A stretch of DNA of 9,519 nucleotides from positions 1 through 9,519 of the forward strand of contig CADBPH010000272.1 of assembly GCA_902796455.1 (NCBI GenBank), read 5' to 3'. This stretch comes from an uncultured Bacteroidia bacterium (GTDB taxonomy: Bacteria; Bacteroidota; Bacteroidia; Bacteroidales; UBA932). Below the pieces are notes generated by a model. The model did not search any database. It saw nothing but the letters and a program-made list of their open reading frames with translations, and was not told the DNA's origin. Of this stretch, positions 1 through 7,212 are shown one piece after another. The position numbers and the translations under genes are program-made. How positions within the stretch are numbered: the stretch's first letter is position 1; each line of letters opens with the position of its first letter.

Positions 1-1202
1 TCAACAAGTGCATCGAATGCGGCTTTTGCGAGGTCAATTGCGTGTCCTGCGGGTTCTCTCTCTCGTCGCGGACCCGGATTGTCGTCCGCCGGGAGATTGA
101 GCGGCGCAAGAAGGCCGGAGAGCCGTACGAGGCGCTGGAAAAGGCCTATGGCTATTTCGGGAAAGCGACCTGTGCGGGCGACGGCCTGTGCGCATCATCT
201 TGCCCGATGGGGATCAATGTGGCCGATATGACGCACCAGCTGCGCCGCGAAGGAATCGGCGCTGCCGGAACATGGGCCGGAGAATGGGTCGCCAATCATT
301 TCCGGGGGACCAAAAAGGTGATCCGCGGTGTCCTGGGGCTGGCCTCCGCCGGGCGGACCGTCCTGGGAGACAAGGCGATGACCGCAGTCGGAAAGGGCCT
401 GCACCGGATCGGTGTGCCGCTGTGGACGCCCGCCACCCCGCTCCCGTACAAGGTCCGGCAAACGGCGCAGGCGCTCCGGCCCGAGAAGGTCGTCTATTTC
501 CCGAGTTGCCTGAACCAGATGATGGGGACGGCCCCGCGGGACAAAGTCAAGCCCCTGGCCGAGGAAATGGTGGCCTTGCTGGACAAAGCGGGCTATGAAG
601 TGATTTTCCCGGAAGGCATGGACCGGCTCTGCTGCGGTACCATCTGGGAAAGCAAAGGCCTCCCTGAGGTTGCGGACAGGAAAGCCCGTGAATTGGACGA
701 GGCGCTCTGGGCGGCTTCCCAGCAGGGCCGCTGGCCGGTTTTGTGTGACCAGAGTCCGTGTCTGCACCGGATGCGGAAGACCATCACGCGCATGCACCTG
801 TATGAGCCTGCAGAGTTTATCTGGACCTTCCTGAAGGACCGGCTGGAATTCCACCCATGCGATGAACCGGTGGCTGTCCATGTGACCTGCTCCATGCGGC
901 TGATGGGGCTTGAGAAGCAGATTGTTGATCTTGCAAAGCTTTGCTCAACAAACGTTTATGTGCCTGAGGAGATCGGTTGCTGCGCTTTTGCCGGCGATAA
1001 GGGCATGACCCATCCGGAGCTCAATGCCTATGCGCTTCGGAAACTTCGGCCGGCCTTGACGGAACATGGCGTACAGGAAGGCTTCTCCAACAGCCGGACG
1101 TGTGAAATCGGGCTGACGACCCATGGCGGTGTGCCCTACCGCAGCATCGTCTATCTGGTCAACCGCGTAACGACCGCCCGGAACCCCGAAGGAACCGTTT
1201 GA
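1..1202 (+). CDS. FAD/Fe-S oxidoreductase, D-lactate dehydrogenase type (C-terminal part)
   Basis: This is the C-terminal part of a two-part FAD-binding and iron-sulfur oxidoreductase of the Dld/GlcD-GlcF type, which usually runs to about 900 residues or more. The FAD-binding half is cut off by the window edge. Reading is open from base 3, giving 399 residues; the GTG at 42 is internal and not a real start. Numbering from base 3, residues 3-13 form a CxxCxxCxxxC 4Fe-4S motif (CIECGFCEVNC) in which the usual Pro after the last Cys is Val. A second motif, CAGDGLCASSCP, is at 57-68. Two CCG-type (heterodisulfide reductase-like) domains follow, marked by C169 with C210-C211 and by C296 with C326-C327. 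The family passes electrons from 2-hydroxy acids, mainly D-lactate, to the quinone pool. It is convergent with the murQ operon, whose etherase releases D-lactate, which favours D-lactate as substrate. Glycolate or another 2-hydroxy acid cannot be excluded from this half alone. Confidence 0.85.
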   Translation, partial: NKCIECGFCEVNCVSCGFSLSSRTRIVVRREIERRKKAGEPYEALEKAYGYFGKATCAGDGLCASSCPMGINVADMTHQLRREGIGAAGTWAGEWVANHFRGTKKVIRGVLGLASAGRTVLGDKAMTAVGKGLHRIGVPLWTPATPLPYKVRQTAQALRPEKVVYFPSCLNQMMGTAPRDKVKPLAEEMVALLDKAGYEVIFPEGMDRLCCGTIWESKGLPEVADRKARELDEALWAASQQGRWPVLCDQSPCLHRMRKTITRMHLYEPAEFIWTFLKDRLEFHPCDEPVAVHVTCSMRLMGLEKQIVDLAKLCSTNVYVPEEIGCCAFAGDKGMTHPELNAYALRKLRPALTEHGVQEGFSNSRTCEIGLTTHGGVPYRSIVYLVNRVTTARNPEGTV

Positions 1203-1212
1203 GTTCCAGGGG
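1184..1212 (+). terminator. weak imperfect hairpin at the convergent junction
   Basis: An imperfect inverted repeat spans the stop codon of the dehydrogenase gene: CCCC, then GAA, GGAAC, a 7-base loop containing the TGA stop, GTTCC, A, GGGG. No T-run follows, so it is a poor match to a classical intrinsic terminator. The 38 bases between the two convergent stop codons (1203-1240) are very GC-rich, carry a direct repeat (GCTCCGGGC / CCTCCGGGC), and hold no stronger hairpin that I can see. Confidence 0.2.
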
Positions 1213-1240
1213 GCTCCGGGCGCTCCAAGGGTCCTCCGGG

Positions 1241-2074
1241 CTAGGCGTGGTAGTGGATCAGTTCTTCGATCGGGGTGGGGATGAAGGCCCGGATCCGGAT
1301 TCCGTTCTGCTTGAACAACGGTTCCAGGATGTCTTTGAGGGCGAGTCCGAATCCACCGATGATGCCGACGGGGTACTTGTCGATGTCGTACTGACGCAAA
1401 CTCCTGTCAATCAATGCCTGCAAGCTCCCGTCTACCAGGTTCTTGATATACGGGTGGTCGTAGTGTGACAGGATGAACGGGCACATGGATCCGAGATAGC
1501 CGGAAGGCGACCCCGGGTTGTGGTAGACATTGTCGACGATGGTCGGATAATCCGAAGCGAACAATTCCGAGAACGGTTTGGCGATTTCTTCCGGCACCAG
1601 ATCTTTAATCAGGTCACAGACAAAGAGTTTCCCGATGACAGAGGCGCTGCCGTCGTCCCCCAGGATGAATCCGCCCGATTTCACATGCTTGACAATCTTC
1701 TCTCCGTCGTACTGGCACGAATTCGAACCGGTTCCCATGATGACCGCGATGCCGGGCGCATGGCCGCAGGCCGCCCGGGCCGCCGCCACGAGGTCGGTCT
1801 GGATATCGATTGCGGCGCCGGGGAAGGCTTCCTCCATGACCGGTTTCAGGTTTTCCATGACCGTCTTGGACAGAACGCCGGCCGTGTAAAAATTAACCTC
1901 GGAGTAAGGGCCTTCCGGGAGGGATTTCGCCGCATCCATGATGATGGTGCGGAGGGTTTCGATTTCCATGGTCGAGACATTGGTCCCGGGGGTCAGTAAT
2001 CGGGCAATCTGTTTCCCGTTTTCGATTACGCGCCAATCGCCTTTCGTGGCGCCGCTTTCGCAAATAAGTTTCAT
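1241..2074 (-). CDS. BadF/BadG-type amino sugar kinase, candidate MurNAc kinase (MurK-like)
   Basis: A 277-residue cytoplasmic ATP-dependent sugar kinase of the BadF/BadG/BcrA/BcrD (actin-like ATPase, GlcNAc kinase-like) family, of normal length for Bacteroidota members. Visible motifs are a phosphate-1 loop ESGATKGDW at 6-14; D94 in TDLVAAARAA as candidate catalytic base; a phosphate-2 loop MGTGSNS at 113-119; GGFILGDDGSASVIGK at 134-149, typical of these kinases; and an adenosine motif GGFGLA at 240-245. The phosphate-1 loop departs from the common DxGxTKTD pattern, with Glu for Asp and Gly for the second Thr. It is the last gene of the operon, 15 bases after the regulator. Because murQ lies in the same operon, the likely job is phosphorylating MurNAc at C6 to make the MurQ substrate, as MurK does in Tannerella forsythia. 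GlcNAc kinase, or dual specificity, is the main alternative. The family call is firm; the substrate is inferred. Confidence 0.75.
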   Translation of the reverse strand: MKLICESGATKGDWRVIENGKQIARLLTPGTNVSTMEIETLRTIIMDAAKSLPEGPYSEVNFYTAGVLSKTVMENLKPVMEEAFPGAAIDIQTDLVAAARAACGHAPGIAVIMGTGSNSCQYDGEKIVKHVKSGGFILGDDGSASVIGKLFVCDLIKDLVPEEIAKPFSELFASDYPTIVDNVYHNPGSPSGYLGSMCPFILSHYDHPYIKNLVDGSLQALIDRSLRQYDIDKYPVGIIGGFGLALKDILEPLFKQNGIRIRAFIPTPIEELIHYHA

Positions 2075-2089
2075 GAGTTGATATCCAGT

Positions 2090-3124
2090 TTAAAAAGTAT
2101 TCCGCCGGATGAGCCGGCAATGGCAATGTACTTTGGAAAGGGTGCGGGAAAGCACCATTTTCGCAGCTTCCCTCCCCATTTGTACGAAATCGGTCGAGAG
2201 GGTCGTCAATCCTCCCAGGATCAGCTTGTTCAGGGGCCAGTCGTTGTAGCAGATGATGCCGACATCTTTGCCCAGGGTCAGCCGGGCATCGGCAATCCGG
2301 TCCGCCAGGGTGACCAGTTTGTTGTCCAGGCGGCTGCCGGAAAGGAAATACAGGTCTCCCTTTTCGACGCGTTCAGGCATGTCTGAGAGTATTTCGATGG
2401 GGAGGCCCTGTTTCTGGCAGAACTGCTTGAGCGTTTGGCCGATCAGCTCCCCATACAGGCTGACGGACATGCAGGAAAAGCGGATGATCCGGTATTTCCG
2501 CAAATCGTCGATGAACGGGGTCAGCGAAGTGGCAACATCTTCTTCCAGAGACTGGTAGGAGGCACCGGCCAGCGGGCTGATCCCCGGAAGATACCGGTCC
2601 ATCAGGATGAGCTTGTAGGGCGGGATCCTGCGGATCAGTTCCAGGGCAGCTTGCCGGACGCCGGGCAGGACCGGGAAATGCGGGAAGACCAGATAGTAAT
2701 CATATTTGTCCAGTTCCGTATTCAGGAAACCTTCGAAGCGGTCCAGGTCTTGGTAATGCATCAGGACCGTGACTTCCACCTGGGAGGAGACCATTTCCAT
2801 GAACGCCTCCAGAATGACTTGGCCGTGTGCGCTGAATTTGTCCATGATGACCAGGACGGAAGGCTTCCCGCCCAGGAAATGCCGGTTGACATAGTAGCCT
2901 TTCCCGCGTTGGGAAGTCAGGATGCCTTGCTTGCACAATTCTTTGTAGGCCTTGATGACCGTTTCCTTGGAAATGCCCGTCATGGCGGTCATTTCGTTCA
3001 GGGACGGGAGCAGGGCATCCGGAGAATACACGCCGTCGTGAATTCTCCGGATGATGAAATCCATCAGCTGCCGGTACAAGGGAGTCGTGCCGTTAAAGGT
3101 CTCTTTGAAAGGTGCCAGGTCCAT
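2090..3124 (-). CDS. GntR-type winged-helix regulator with LacI-like sugar-binding domain
   Basis: A 344-residue transcription regulator. Residues 10-80 form a GntR winged helix, with the helix-turn-helix around 40-63 (LPSLNEMTAMTGISKETVIK) and the wing at 69-79 (LTSQRGKGYYV). After a short linker, residues 88-344 look like a periplasmic-binding-protein/LacI-type effector domain. It begins with strand PSVLVIMD, and near the end has the LacI-like stretch GLTTLSTDFVQMGREAA (305-321), which in that family lies close to the ligand site. This GntR/LacI chimera is common in Bacteroidota for local control of sugar genes. It starts 11 bases after the upstream glycosidase-like gene and ends 15 bases before the kinase gene. 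An SD-like GAAGGGA precedes the ATG, unusual among its neighbours. The likely role is a repressor or activator of its own operon responding to a sugar such as MurNAc, MurNAc-6-P or GlcNAc-6-P. The operator is not in the window. Confidence 0.9.
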   Translation of the reverse strand: MDLAPFKETFNGTTPLYRQLMDFIIRRIHDGVYSPDALLPSLNEMTAMTGISKETVIKAYKELCKQGILTSQRGKGYYVNRHFLGGKPSVLVIMDKFSAHGQVILEAFMEMVSSQVEVTVLMHYQDLDRFEGFLNTELDKYDYYLVFPHFPVLPGVRQAALELIRRIPPYKLILMDRYLPGISPLAGASYQSLEEDVATSLTPFIDDLRKYRIIRFSCMSVSLYGELIGQTLKQFCQKQGLPIEILSDMPERVEKGDLYFLSGSRLDNKLVTLADRIADARLTLGKDVGIICYNDWPLNKLILGGLTTLSTDFVQMGREAAKMVLSRTLSKVHCHCRLIRRNTF

Positions 3125-3135
3125 ACAAATCCCTT

Positions 3136-5265
3136 CTATTTTTTCCGGAAGACCACGGCCCCGTCGGCAGGAACGGTCATTTCCTTCCCCTTGGCTTCTT
3201 TCGGGAGCTTGACCTTGTGCGGGACGGAATCGGTATTGACGAGGATCCAGGCGTTATTTCCCTTGCGGTCAAGCCATTGGGCGCCCATGACAGCATGCTC
3301 GTCCCAGAACGCGTCGAATTTCCGGATCGGGTTGTCTCCTTCCGGGAAAAATTCCCGGACGAAGGAGCCGCCCAGTACGATATCATGGATTCCGGAACGG
3401 AATTCCATCAGGTTGCGGAGGAACTGGGCTTCCGGCCTGAACTTCGGATCCATGATCACGAAGGCGCGGACCCAGCCGGGCTGGGAGCCGTACAGGAGGG
3501 CTTTGGTAAAGCGGAACCGCAGGTCGCAGGCTTTCTCCAGGGAGACATCTTCGTTGAAATACCGGTAGGCGTTGGTCACGACCCGGTCGGAATAGACCAT
3601 CGGGAATACCGGAATGATGCGGGAGACGCCGGGAGTGTAATGGGTGTTGACCATCAGCATCAAGTCAAAGAGGTCGCTGTAGCAATCGCCGTTTTCTTCC
3701 GTTATCAGGATGTTGCCCGGCCGCAGGGCTCCTTGGGTGCGGATATCCCGCAGGATCTTCTGATATCCCTGGAGCCAGAATTCACCGCCGCCCCGGGGAT
3801 GGTTGTGATCCGGGTTCCAGCAGGGATACTGGCGGGAGCAGCCGACCTGGTCGATATAGACCCCGTCTACGCCATACAGCAGTTGCAGGCTGTCCACCAG
3901 GCCATAGAGTTTGTCATGCCAGATTTGCGTCGAGGGGCAGGTGACGGAATTGAGGACCTTGGAGGTGCCGTACACCTCTGTATACAGCGAGCCGTCTTCC
4001 GCACGTGCGGAAGCATCATATCCGCGGTCGCGCTTGTAGCTGGCTGACGCGGGATCCCACAGCCGGCCATTGATGTAGGGGGTAATATGGATCCCTTTAT
4101 TGTGGAGCGCCGCGATTCTTTCGGCAAAGCCCGGTTTTGCGGGCAGATAGTCCGGATAATGACTGTCATAGGGATGGCGGTGCCACCAGTACCAGTGGAC
4201 ACTCAGGTGCGGGCCGAAGAAATCGGCAGCTGCCTGGGTATAGGCGAATTCCTCATCCGTTCCTTTGACGCGGATCCATCCGTCGGTTTGCTGCAGCCAG
4301 GGAGAAAGGGTACCGAGGCGGTTGACAATCTTGCGCTCCTCGCCGCCCCACGGAAGGGTATAGGTGTAGGGCTTATACCAGTGATTGACAGCATGTTCCC
4401 AGCCTTCTGCGTCATAACCGATGTTGGCGGCGAAAGGCAGGTGGAAGACCCCGTCTTTTGTCCATCCCTCCGAAGCCGGGATGGTCATCCTTACATTCAG
4501 GGCACCATTCCCATTGACATAAAAGTCTTTGCGGATTCCTTGCGGGTCCTCGGCCCCGAAGTAGAACGCGCCCTCCGGGTTGTGTACCAGGAAGAAAGAC
4601 ATGGAGCCTGTAGTCGTCGGATATTCCGAACGGATTTCAGCGGCGGTCAGCGGATTCTCGACACCCCATCCGCTGGTAGTAATCACCTTGCCTTTGTCCG
4701 GCTTCCGGAGGGACAGCCGGGGGAATTCCGTCTTGGTGACAAACCAGCCCTCGGGCAGGTCGGCCTCGAGGTCCCAGAAAAGCCGGTCAGCCTCATCCGG
4801 CAGGCTGACGATGACCCGGACCGGATAGGTCTTTCCGGAATAATCATAGAGGATATGCCAGGTGAAAACCAGTTTGCTGACAGTTCCTTCCCGAAGGCTT
4901 CGGGCTCCTGTGTAATGCGCCCAGCCGGGTCTCCAGTCGATTTTTTCCCCTTGAGGCCCACGGCACGAGAGGTGCCAGGGGACCGTGGAGGATCCCTTGG
5001 AGCAGAGCGACTTGCCCATGAAGGTCAACTCGTCGATGCAGAATGTGTTCCCGTTGCCGAACACCGCGCGGATCTTGCCGTTGTCCAGGACCGGGGTGCT
5101 GCCGTCGGGCTTCGGAAGGGTGATATTCAGTTCGCGCAACAGCGCAGGAGGGAGCAACCCATTGTGGAGGATGGGCTCAGGAGTCCCCGTTTGCTGGCCG
5201 GAAAGCGGCAGCTGCATGAGGAGGAGCAGGGCGGGGAGCAAGACCCGCAGGCGAAGATGTTTCAT
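3136..5265 (-). CDS. secreted DUF6259-like predicted glycoside hydrolase, substrate unknown
   Basis: A 709-residue exported protein. Residues 1-23 are a signal peptide with a hydrophobic leucine-rich core, predicted cut before Q24 (LSG|QQ); there is no lipobox. Residues about 55-300 look like a beta-sandwich, as found ahead of the barrel in GH36/GH101-like enzymes. Residues about 315-620 look like a TIM barrel: HWYWWHRHPYD (357-367), HITPYINGRLWD (393-404), DGVYIDQVG (467-475) and NILITEENGD (518-527). By analogy with retaining alpha-glycosidases of these superfamilies, D472 is the candidate nucleophile and E523 or E524 the candidate acid/base. A small beta domain closes the C-terminus (about 628-709). 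The architecture recalls uncharacterised DUF6259 proteins; I cannot confirm the Pfam match. It starts 11 bases after the other secreted glycosidase-like gene, so the pair is probably translated together and acts in the periplasm. The link to a MurNAc-type substrate is context only; a GH101/GH129-like activity on alpha-linked GalNAc of host glycans is an alternative. Confidence 0.7.
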   Translation of the reverse strand: MKHLRLRVLLPALLLLMQLPLSGQQTGTPEPILHNGLLPPALLRELNITLPKPDGSTPVLDNGKIRAVFGNGNTFCIDELTFMGKSLCSKGSSTVPWHLSCRGPQGEKIDWRPGWAHYTGARSLREGTVSKLVFTWHILYDYSGKTYPVRVIVSLPDEADRLFWDLEADLPEGWFVTKTEFPRLSLRKPDKGKVITTSGWGVENPLTAAEIRSEYPTTTGSMSFFLVHNPEGAFYFGAEDPQGIRKDFYVNGNGALNVRMTIPASEGWTKDGVFHLPFAANIGYDAEGWEHAVNHWYKPYTYTLPWGGEERKIVNRLGTLSPWLQQTDGWIRVKGTDEEFAYTQAAADFFGPHLSVHWYWWHRHPYDSHYPDYLPAKPGFAERIAALHNKGIHITPYINGRLWDPASASYKRDRGYDASARAEDGSLYTEVYGTSKVLNSVTCPSTQIWHDKLYGLVDSLQLLYGVDGVYIDQVGCSRQYPCWNPDHNHPRGGGEFWLQGYQKILRDIRTQGALRPGNILITEENGDCYSDLFDLMLMVNTHYTPGVSRIIPVFPMVYSDRVVTNAYRYFNEDVSLEKACDLRFRFTKALLYGSQPGWVRAFVIMDPKFRPEAQFLRNLMEFRSGIHDIVLGGSFVREFFPEGDNPIRKFDAFWDEHAVMGAQWLDRKGNNAWILVNTDSVPHKVKLPKEAKGKEMTVPADGAVVFRKK

Positions 5266-5276
5266 GTGGCTATGTA

Positions 5277-7199
5277 TTAAGGGATGATTTCGAAGAGCCG
5301 GGTATCCGGTGAAGAGAAGGAGACCTTGAAGGCTTTCGTGCGCTTGGCGACGACTTCGCCGGTGAACAGGTCCACGACGCGGGAAACCTTCCTGGGGAGA
5401 TAGACCGTCTGCTCTCCGCCCTCTTTACAATGGATGGACAGCAGCCGTTCGTTGGCAAAAACGGGGTACATCGGGTCCACATAGTAATGGACTCCGGCCC
5501 GGGAACAGATATCGCGGAGGGTTTCTGCCGTGAAGGCATCCGCGCAGTAGGTGTAAACGGCTTTCCAGCCGTCCATGGCAGTTTCATGGATGTCTTTGTC
5601 TCCGCTTACGAAGGGCACGCCCGCCCAGGTGCGGACCCGGCCGGCATCCAGGGAGGAACCGTCACAGATGCCGGGCGCATAAGCGAAGACGACCGTCCGT
5701 CCGCCCGTGCAGACTTTCTCGCGCAGCAGGGCGGCCCGTTTGCTGTCAATCAGGAAGGTCTGCGGCAGGAGGATGACTTTGTATCGCGACAGGTCGAGGC
5801 GCTCCAGGTCTGCGAAAGAGCAGCAGTCATACGGGGCGCCCGTCACGGAAAGCCGGTTGCGCAGCGCATCGGCTCCTTCCCGCGCAAGCGGGTCTGTTTC
5901 ACGGACATAATAGAGGCTTTGCGGGTCTCCGACCAGCAGGATTTCTGCCACGGAAGGGGACATGTCATCCCGGAAGCGCTGCTGGATCTTTTCCAGTTCC
6001 CCGATGCGTGCCCGCAGGCGGGGTTCCGCATAGAATCCTCCCCACATGTCGAACCACCAGTAACTGGCGTGGTGGATCAGGGCGAAGCAGGCTTCCCGGG
6101 TATTGCCGGCGATGTCGTCCTCTACGGAATCCCAGGCCTTGATATCGGAAACCTTCCCTTTCTGCAGCCGTGTCCCGAAATCATGCGGCCGGAAATCGAT
6201 TTCATGCAGGAACCGTTTCCCGTTCAGCATGGCGGTTTCGAACATCGTCTGGGAGCCGCTGCCCTCTCCGATCTGCCGGTTGGAATAGGAGCCGGGGGCG
6301 ATGAAGAAGTCCAGGTCAGGGCTGGCATACACCCGTTCATATTCCATGTGCCCGTCGGCTACGACGGTGTTTCCGCCTGAGAAATAATAGCCGAAGAAGG
6401 CGCCGATCTGTTTGCCGGCAGGCAGCATGGCCCGGGCTTCATGGGCGAAAGTCAACAGCGCGTCCGCGACGGCGTCGTTGGAATATTTCCAATAATCGAC
6501 CTTGTCCTGCTCGGTCGCCGGGTCGTAGATCTTGTTCTCGAAAGCGGCGGTGTGCAGGGCGGGATACGTCGGTGCGGCAGGGCCGTAGTCCACGCCATGC
6601 TCCTTGCACCATTGCTGCCAGGCGATGTCCTTTTCCATGGACGTGTACCCGTGCCGGTGGTCCAGCCACTCGGTGGTACTTCCGGCGCACAGGATGTATG
6701 CGGCAATCCGGTCTCCGTAATGCGCTTCGCTGTAGGCGAGGAAATCCTTCATCCAGCGCATCGTCATTTTCATCCACCGGGGACTGGCACAGGCCGAAAT
6801 GATATCGGTGAACGAATCGAACCGGAACAGCTTCCGGGACAGCCACCAGGGCGAGTTGAGGTCGACCATGCAGATCAGGCCGCCGTCGGGATTCGTGGCG
6901 TTCATCTCTGCCATCTGGGCGTCGAAGTGCTCGAATTCATATTCGCCTTCTCCTACCCAGATGGGCGGATACTCGCAATAGCCTCCGCCCAGGCGGTTGA
7001 TGGTATTGGCGGCGCAAAAACAACGGGTCTTGACTCCGAGTTCTTGCGAGAAGATACGGGCCATCTCCGGTTGCCGGACGAAAGACCGGTAGCAGCCGAA
7101 GGCGGGGGGCAGGGAAGTCTGTCCGGAAGCGGGCGTAGAAGCGGCCGCGGACAGGAAAAAGATCGCACAGGCGAACCAGGAGTAGATCCGGGGATGCAT
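5277..7199 (-). CDS. secreted GH42/GH164-like protein (TIM barrel plus amidotransferase-like domain)
   Basis: A 640-residue exported protein. Residues 1-26 form a signal peptide with predicted cleavage before Q27 (ASG|QT), with no lipobox. Residues about 32-405 resemble a (beta/alpha)8 barrel of the GH42/GH164 kind. E177 in AGSTTEW is a candidate acid/base and E333 in FLHEIDFR a candidate nucleophile; their spacing of 156 residues is of the order seen in that group. Aromatic stretches such as SYWWFDMWGGFY (379-390) would line the pocket. Residues about 415-535 look like the class I amidotransferase-like (trimerisation) domain of GH42 enzymes (VAEILLVGD, YKVILLPQ, GRTVVFAYAPG). Residues about 570-640 form a C-terminal beta domain (VVDLFTGE). 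Its gene starts 13 bases after murQ. Substrate is unknown: beta-galactosidase or beta-mannosidase would be the default database names, but the murQ operon suggests an amino-sugar or muropeptide-derived glycan. The fold call is from pattern recognition, not a search. Confidence 0.65.
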   Translation of the reverse strand: MHPRIYSWFACAIFFLSAAASTPASGQTSLPPAFGCYRSFVRQPEMARIFSQELGVKTRCFCAANTINRLGGGYCEYPPIWVGEGEYEFEHFDAQMAEMNATNPDGGLICMVDLNSPWWLSRKLFRFDSFTDIISACASPRWMKMTMRWMKDFLAYSEAHYGDRIAAYILCAGSTTEWLDHRHGYTSMEKDIAWQQWCKEHGVDYGPAAPTYPALHTAAFENKIYDPATEQDKVDYWKYSNDAVADALLTFAHEARAMLPAGKQIGAFFGYYFSGGNTVVADGHMEYERVYASPDLDFFIAPGSYSNRQIGEGSGSQTMFETAMLNGKRFLHEIDFRPHDFGTRLQKGKVSDIKAWDSVEDDIAGNTREACFALIHHASYWWFDMWGGFYAEPRLRARIGELEKIQQRFRDDMSPSVAEILLVGDPQSLYYVRETDPLAREGADALRNRLSVTGAPYDCCSFADLERLDLSRYKVILLPQTFLIDSKRAALLREKVCTGGRTVVFAYAPGICDGSSLDAGRVRTWAGVPFVSGDKDIHETAMDGWKAVYTYCADAFTAETLRDICSRAGVHYYVDPMYPVFANERLLSIHCKEGGEQTVYLPRKVSRVVDLFTGEVVAKRTKAFKVSFSSPDTRLFEIIP

Positions 7200-7212
7200 G
7201 ATAGTATGTAAA

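Noticed and set aside
42..44. GTG at 42 as the start of the dehydrogenase gene
   Set aside because: The frame is open back to base 3 and encodes the first 4Fe-4S motif upstream of it, so the gene continues beyond the window.
1199..1468. Short plus-strand open frame overlapping the dehydrogenase stop
   Set aside because: It lies almost entirely antisense to the kinase gene and has no family resemblance.
3112..5280. Long plus-strand open frames (311 and 397 codons) opposite the DUF6259-like gene
   Set aside because: They are antisense to a well-supported coding sequence in GC-rich DNA, show low-complexity Gly/Asp/Arg-rich translations and no recognisable domain.
5277..7199. Calling this gene beta-galactosidase
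   Set aside because: Only the overall fold resembles GH42; nothing visible supports galactoside specificity and the operon context points elsewhere.
5430..7211. Plus-strand open frames of 316 and 256 codons opposite the GH42/GH164-like gene
   Set aside because: Same antisense shadow effect; the minus-strand protein has a signal peptide and coherent domains.
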